Assembly (NCBI GenBank): GCA_002402965.1
Contig: DHGW01000066.1
Coordinates: forward strand, 17,144-24,776
Length of the DNA: 7,633 nucleotides
Source: Bacteroidales bacterium UBA4788
GTDB taxonomy: Bacteria; Bacteroidota; Bacteroidia; Bacteroidales; VadinHA17
Direction of reading: 5' to 3'
The translations under genes were made by a program, and so were the position numbers. The notes beneath the pieces are model-generated. The model ran no database searches, was not told the DNA's origin, and saw only the letters and a list, made by a program, of their open reading frames with translations. This document shows, piece after piece, positions 5,856 through 7,633 of this stretch (positions are counted from its first letter, which is position 1; every line of letters starts with the position of its first letter).

Positions 5856-7061
5856 ATGGAATACAAAAAGGATCCAAGAAAAAGGAACAATAGAACCTTC
5901 AACAACGGAAAAAAGACAACAGCGAACTTCAACACCAGGAAAAAACAAAACACGAAAGAACTCCCCCCGGAGAGTTTTGTCAGGAAGGCACTTCCTGTTG
6001 AGGAGACTATATACAGAGCCGAAAGGCAGATCAGGGATCTCCCCGTTGACGGTTTAATACTCAACAATCTCAAGAGGAAGGGCTACGAGCTGCCCACAGA
6101 GATACAGGACAAGACCCTGGAAGCAATCCTCGGAGGACGAAATCTCATCGGCCTGGCACAAACCGGAACGGGCAAAACAGGCGCATTTCTTATACCACTG
6201 ATTCATAATCTGTTAAAGAAAGATGCTACAGGCAGTGTGCTTGTCATCTCGCCAACCCGGGAGCTGGCCCTGCAGACTGACAGCGAGTTCAGGAGCATAG
6301 CTCACGGAATGAGGCTGTTCAGCACCTGCCTGATTGGCGGTACAAGCGTCAGGCGCGATATTGACAACCTCAGACGGCCGGGGCATATCGTAATAGGCAC
6401 ACCTGGCAGGCTGGCCGACATGGTTCGCCAGGGAGCACTTGACCTCAGGAGGTTTACAATACTTGTGCTGGATGAATTTGACAGGCTGCTTGATATGGGC
6501 TTCGCTCCTGAGATACAGAGGCTTGTTGGAGGCATGAGCCGGCGCAGCCAGACTATTCTCTTCTCCGCCACTGAGGATAAGAGTCAGCGAAAGATTATCG
6601 ATGAACTGGTTGAGGACCCTTACGTTGTTAAGGTACGTACAGGTAACGTGAGTGCCGACAATATCGAGCAGGATATCATTTCAGTAAAGGACGGGACAAA
6701 GAAGACCGAGGTTCTCCTGGAAATGATGCGTAATGATTCATTTGAGAAGGTGCTCGTCTTTGTCGACACCAAACGCGGGGTGAGCCGCCTCTGTCGTGAC
6801 CTTAAGAAGGGAGGCATAACAGCCGACGAGATACACGGCGACAAGTCCCAGAACTACAGGGTAAAAGCCCTGGAGTCTTTCAAAAACCGCAAGATCAGGG
6901 TACTTGTGGCAACCGATGTGGCCGCAAGGGGACTCGACATCTCGCATGTGTCGCATGTAATCAACTTCCAGCAGCCGAAGGACATGGAGAGTTATATCCA
7001 CCGTATCGGCCGTACGGGCAGGGCCGGGGCAAGCGGCAGGGCAATCACATTCGTTAACTGA
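5856..7061 (+). CDS. DEAD-box RNA helicase with DEFD motif II and basic N-terminal extension
   Basis: A 401-residue ATP-dependent RNA helicase. Residues 1-35 are a Lys/Arg/Asn-rich extension likely to bind RNA; 36-70 form a helical linker. Core motifs are Q motif GYELPTEIQ (76-84), motif I AQTGTGKT (101-108), Ia PTRELA (133-138), Ib TPGR (182-185), II DEFD (206-209), III SAT (237-239), IV VFVDT (301-305), V VATDVAARGLD (351-361) and VI HRIGRTGR (382-389). Motif II has Phe where DEAD has Ala, but both acidic catalytic residues and the last Asp remain, so activity is expected. The chain stops at AITFVN, right after the last core strand, with no C-terminal tail. From memory, Bacteroidota have a paralogue group with DEFDRMLDMGF and this same short end, so these look like subfamily traits rather than damage. 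The small basic protein gene begins 12 bases downstream, indicating an operon. There is no clear Shine-Dalgarno; the leader carries a hairpin next to the start. Confidence 0.96.
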   Translation: MEYKKDPRKRNNRTFNNGKKTTANFNTRKKQNTKELPPESFVRKALPVEETIYRAERQIRDLPVDGLILNNLKRKGYELPTEIQDKTLEAILGGRNLIGLAQTGTGKTGAFLIPLIHNLLKKDATGSVLVISPTRELALQTDSEFRSIAHGMRLFSTCLIGGTSVRRDIDNLRRPGHIVIGTPGRLADMVRQGALDLRRFTILVLDEFDRLLDMGFAPEIQRLVGGMSRRSQTILFSATEDKSQRKIIDELVEDPYVVKVRTGNVSADNIEQDIISVKDGTKKTEVLLEMMRNDSFEKVLVFVDTKRGVSRLCRDLKKGGITADEIHGDKSQNYRVKALESFKNRKIRVLVATDVAARGLDISHVSHVINFQQPKDMESYIHRIGRTGRAGASGRAITFVN

Positions 7062-7073
7062 AACTAATATTAT

Positions 7074-7301
7074 ATGGCAGGACCAAACAACAGTTACATC
7101 AAAAAGCAGAAGACCGAGAAGCGTCTGAAGAAAAGAAAAGAGAAAGAGCATAAGAAAATGCAGCGCAAGGAGAACTCTCCGGGCGGCGGGCTTGATAATA
7201 TGATAGCCTACGTCGACAAGTTCGGAAACATCACCTCAGAGCCGCCGGCTGATGACGTAGCCATTAAACCTGAGGAAGCAGAAAAGGCACCCGGCAGGTA
7301 A
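7074..7301 (+). CDS. small highly basic protein with AYVDxFGNI motif, cold-shock-associated family
   Basis: A 75-residue soluble protein. Residues 10-33 are almost all Lys, Arg, Glu and Gln (KKQKTEKRLKKRKEKEHKKMQRKE), predicting a long charged helix able to bind RNA. Residues 37-58 hold a conserved-looking module, GGGLDNMIAYVDKFGNITSEPP, and the tail is acidic. I recall similar 60-75-residue proteins in many Bacteroidota, often next to or fused with a cold-shock domain and ending in an AYVDexGnixstPP-type segment; here there is no cold-shock domain in the chain or beside it. The gene starts 12 bases after the helicase stop, so the two are almost certainly co-transcribed and may act together on structured RNA. 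The biochemical role is not established to my knowledge. The reading frame is supported by the spacing and the motif. Confidence 0.82.
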   Translation: MAGPNNSYIKKQKTEKRLKKRKEKEHKKMQRKENSPGGGLDNMIAYVDKFGNITSEPPADDVAIKPEEAEKAPGR

Positions 7302-7313
7302 CAGCCGGATGCC
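7286..7313 (-). terminator. hairpin with T-run, possible terminator for the thioredoxin-like gene
   Basis: GGCA-C-CCGGC (7286-7295) pairs with GCCGG-A-TGCC (7304-7313): nine base pairs with one internal C/A mismatch and an 8-base loop. On the minus strand it is followed at once by TTTTCTGC. It lies 38 bases past the stop at 7351 and overlaps the last codons of the basic-protein gene on the other strand. Plus-strand sequence after it is not T-rich. Confidence 0.4.
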
Positions 7314-7350
7314 CATCTTCTGATTATGCCAGTATCCAGTACCCGGCAGA

Positions 7351-7633
7351 TCAGCTCTTCTTCCACTTAATCCCACATCCGACAGCTTTCGTGCCTGCAA
7401 CGGCAACAGCCTGACCCTTCAGGATGCTGTTCAGGGCATCCTCGGCATACTTCTTGTCCGCTGCAGCAGCATCATCGGCGTTATTGTCGATGGCACCCAC
7501 ATAATCCACAGCCAGCTCCACCATCCTGTCGTAGCCATAAATCATCCCGGCCGCAATGTAAGTCAGGTCGGAACTGTTCTCAAATATGCCGGTCACTGCT
7601 TCGGCATCGCTTACGGTCATGGCATCGAAGTAG
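7351..7633 (-). CDS. thioredoxin-like/redoxin protein, C-terminal part (5' part cut by window edge)
   Basis: The frame is open from the right edge to a TGA at 7351, giving 93 residues of a longer protein; an internal ATG ending at 7620 is probably not the start because the frame continues upstream (YFDA). The end, YVGAIDNN... KKYAEDALNSILKGQAVAV... VGCGIKWKKS, matches the C-terminal pattern I know from thioredoxin-family (AhpC/TSA-like) proteins of Bacteroidota and Planctomycetes: a YxGxIDdn strand, an AldaiLaGk helix and a GCxIKWK terminus. The catalytic CxxC region would lie beyond the window. The middle part (TVSDAEAVTGIFENSSDLTYIAAGMIYGYDRMVEL) fits less clearly. It converges on the helicase operon, 49 bases from the basic-protein stop. 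Confidence 0.62.
   Translation of the reverse strand, partial: YFDAMTVSDAEAVTGIFENSSDLTYIAAGMIYGYDRMVELAVDYVGAIDNNADDAAAADKKYAEDALNSILKGQAVAVAGTKAVGCGIKWKKS

Noticed and set aside
6738..7151. 137-codon minus-strand frame across the helicase end
   Set aside because: It lies opposite helicase motifs IV to VI and the basic-protein gene and has no recognisable domain.

Overview
The window looks like chromosomal DNA of a Bacteroidota bacterium, probably Bacteroidales-like. The grounds are a SusC/RagA-type plug protein (VGYG and IYGSRGAGGVIIIT signatures), leaderless-looking or weak Shine-Dalgarno starts, TAnnTTTG-type promoter boxes, and the small basic AYVDxFGNI protein family that I associate with this phylum. 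I see no tRNA, rRNA, insertion sequence, phage gene or CRISPR array.

Layout. (1) 1-938, minus strand: a canonical DEAD-box RNA helicase, cut by the left edge after motif V. (2) 939-1142: a divergent promoter region with two inverted repeats. (3) 1143-1850, plus strand: a short exported protein with a carboxypeptidase-regulatory-like domain and a TonB-receptor plug domain but no beta-barrel, followed by a strong terminator at 1934-1960 shared with the convergent gene. (4) 2001-3533, minus: a secreted protein with an acidic EF-hand-like loop, a Tyr/Trp/His-rich middle and a long Ser/Arg/Gln-rich tail containing exact 45-bp repeats. (5) 3534-3849: intergenic DNA carrying an unusual phased array of 7- and 8-bp degenerate repeats and a hairpin. 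(6) 3850-4851, minus: an outer-membrane beta-barrel-like protein with a Gly/Thr-rich insertion. (7) 4956-5516, minus: an NAD(P)H-dependent FMN reductase-type flavoprotein. (8) 5517-5855: a divergent region with a good candidate promoter and a long leader ending in a hairpin. (9) 5856-7061 and 7074-7301, plus: a second RNA helicase, with DEFD instead of DEAD, in an apparent operon with a 75-aa highly basic protein. (10) 7351-7633, minus: the C-terminal end of what is probably a thioredoxin-like protein, cut by the right edge.

Two themes stand out. One is RNA remodelling: two different DEAD-box helicases, one paired with a small basic protein and preceded by a structured leader, which suggests a cold-shock or ribosome-assembly role. 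The other is cell envelope: a barrel-less plug protein, a secreted low-complexity protein and a beta-barrel protein with a low-complexity loop. The envelope genes are spaced too far apart to be clearly one operon. The least explained parts are the phased 7/8-bp repeat array, the barrel-less plug protein with its possible out-of-frame tail, and the helicase leader with its small partner. None of these proves a new system.
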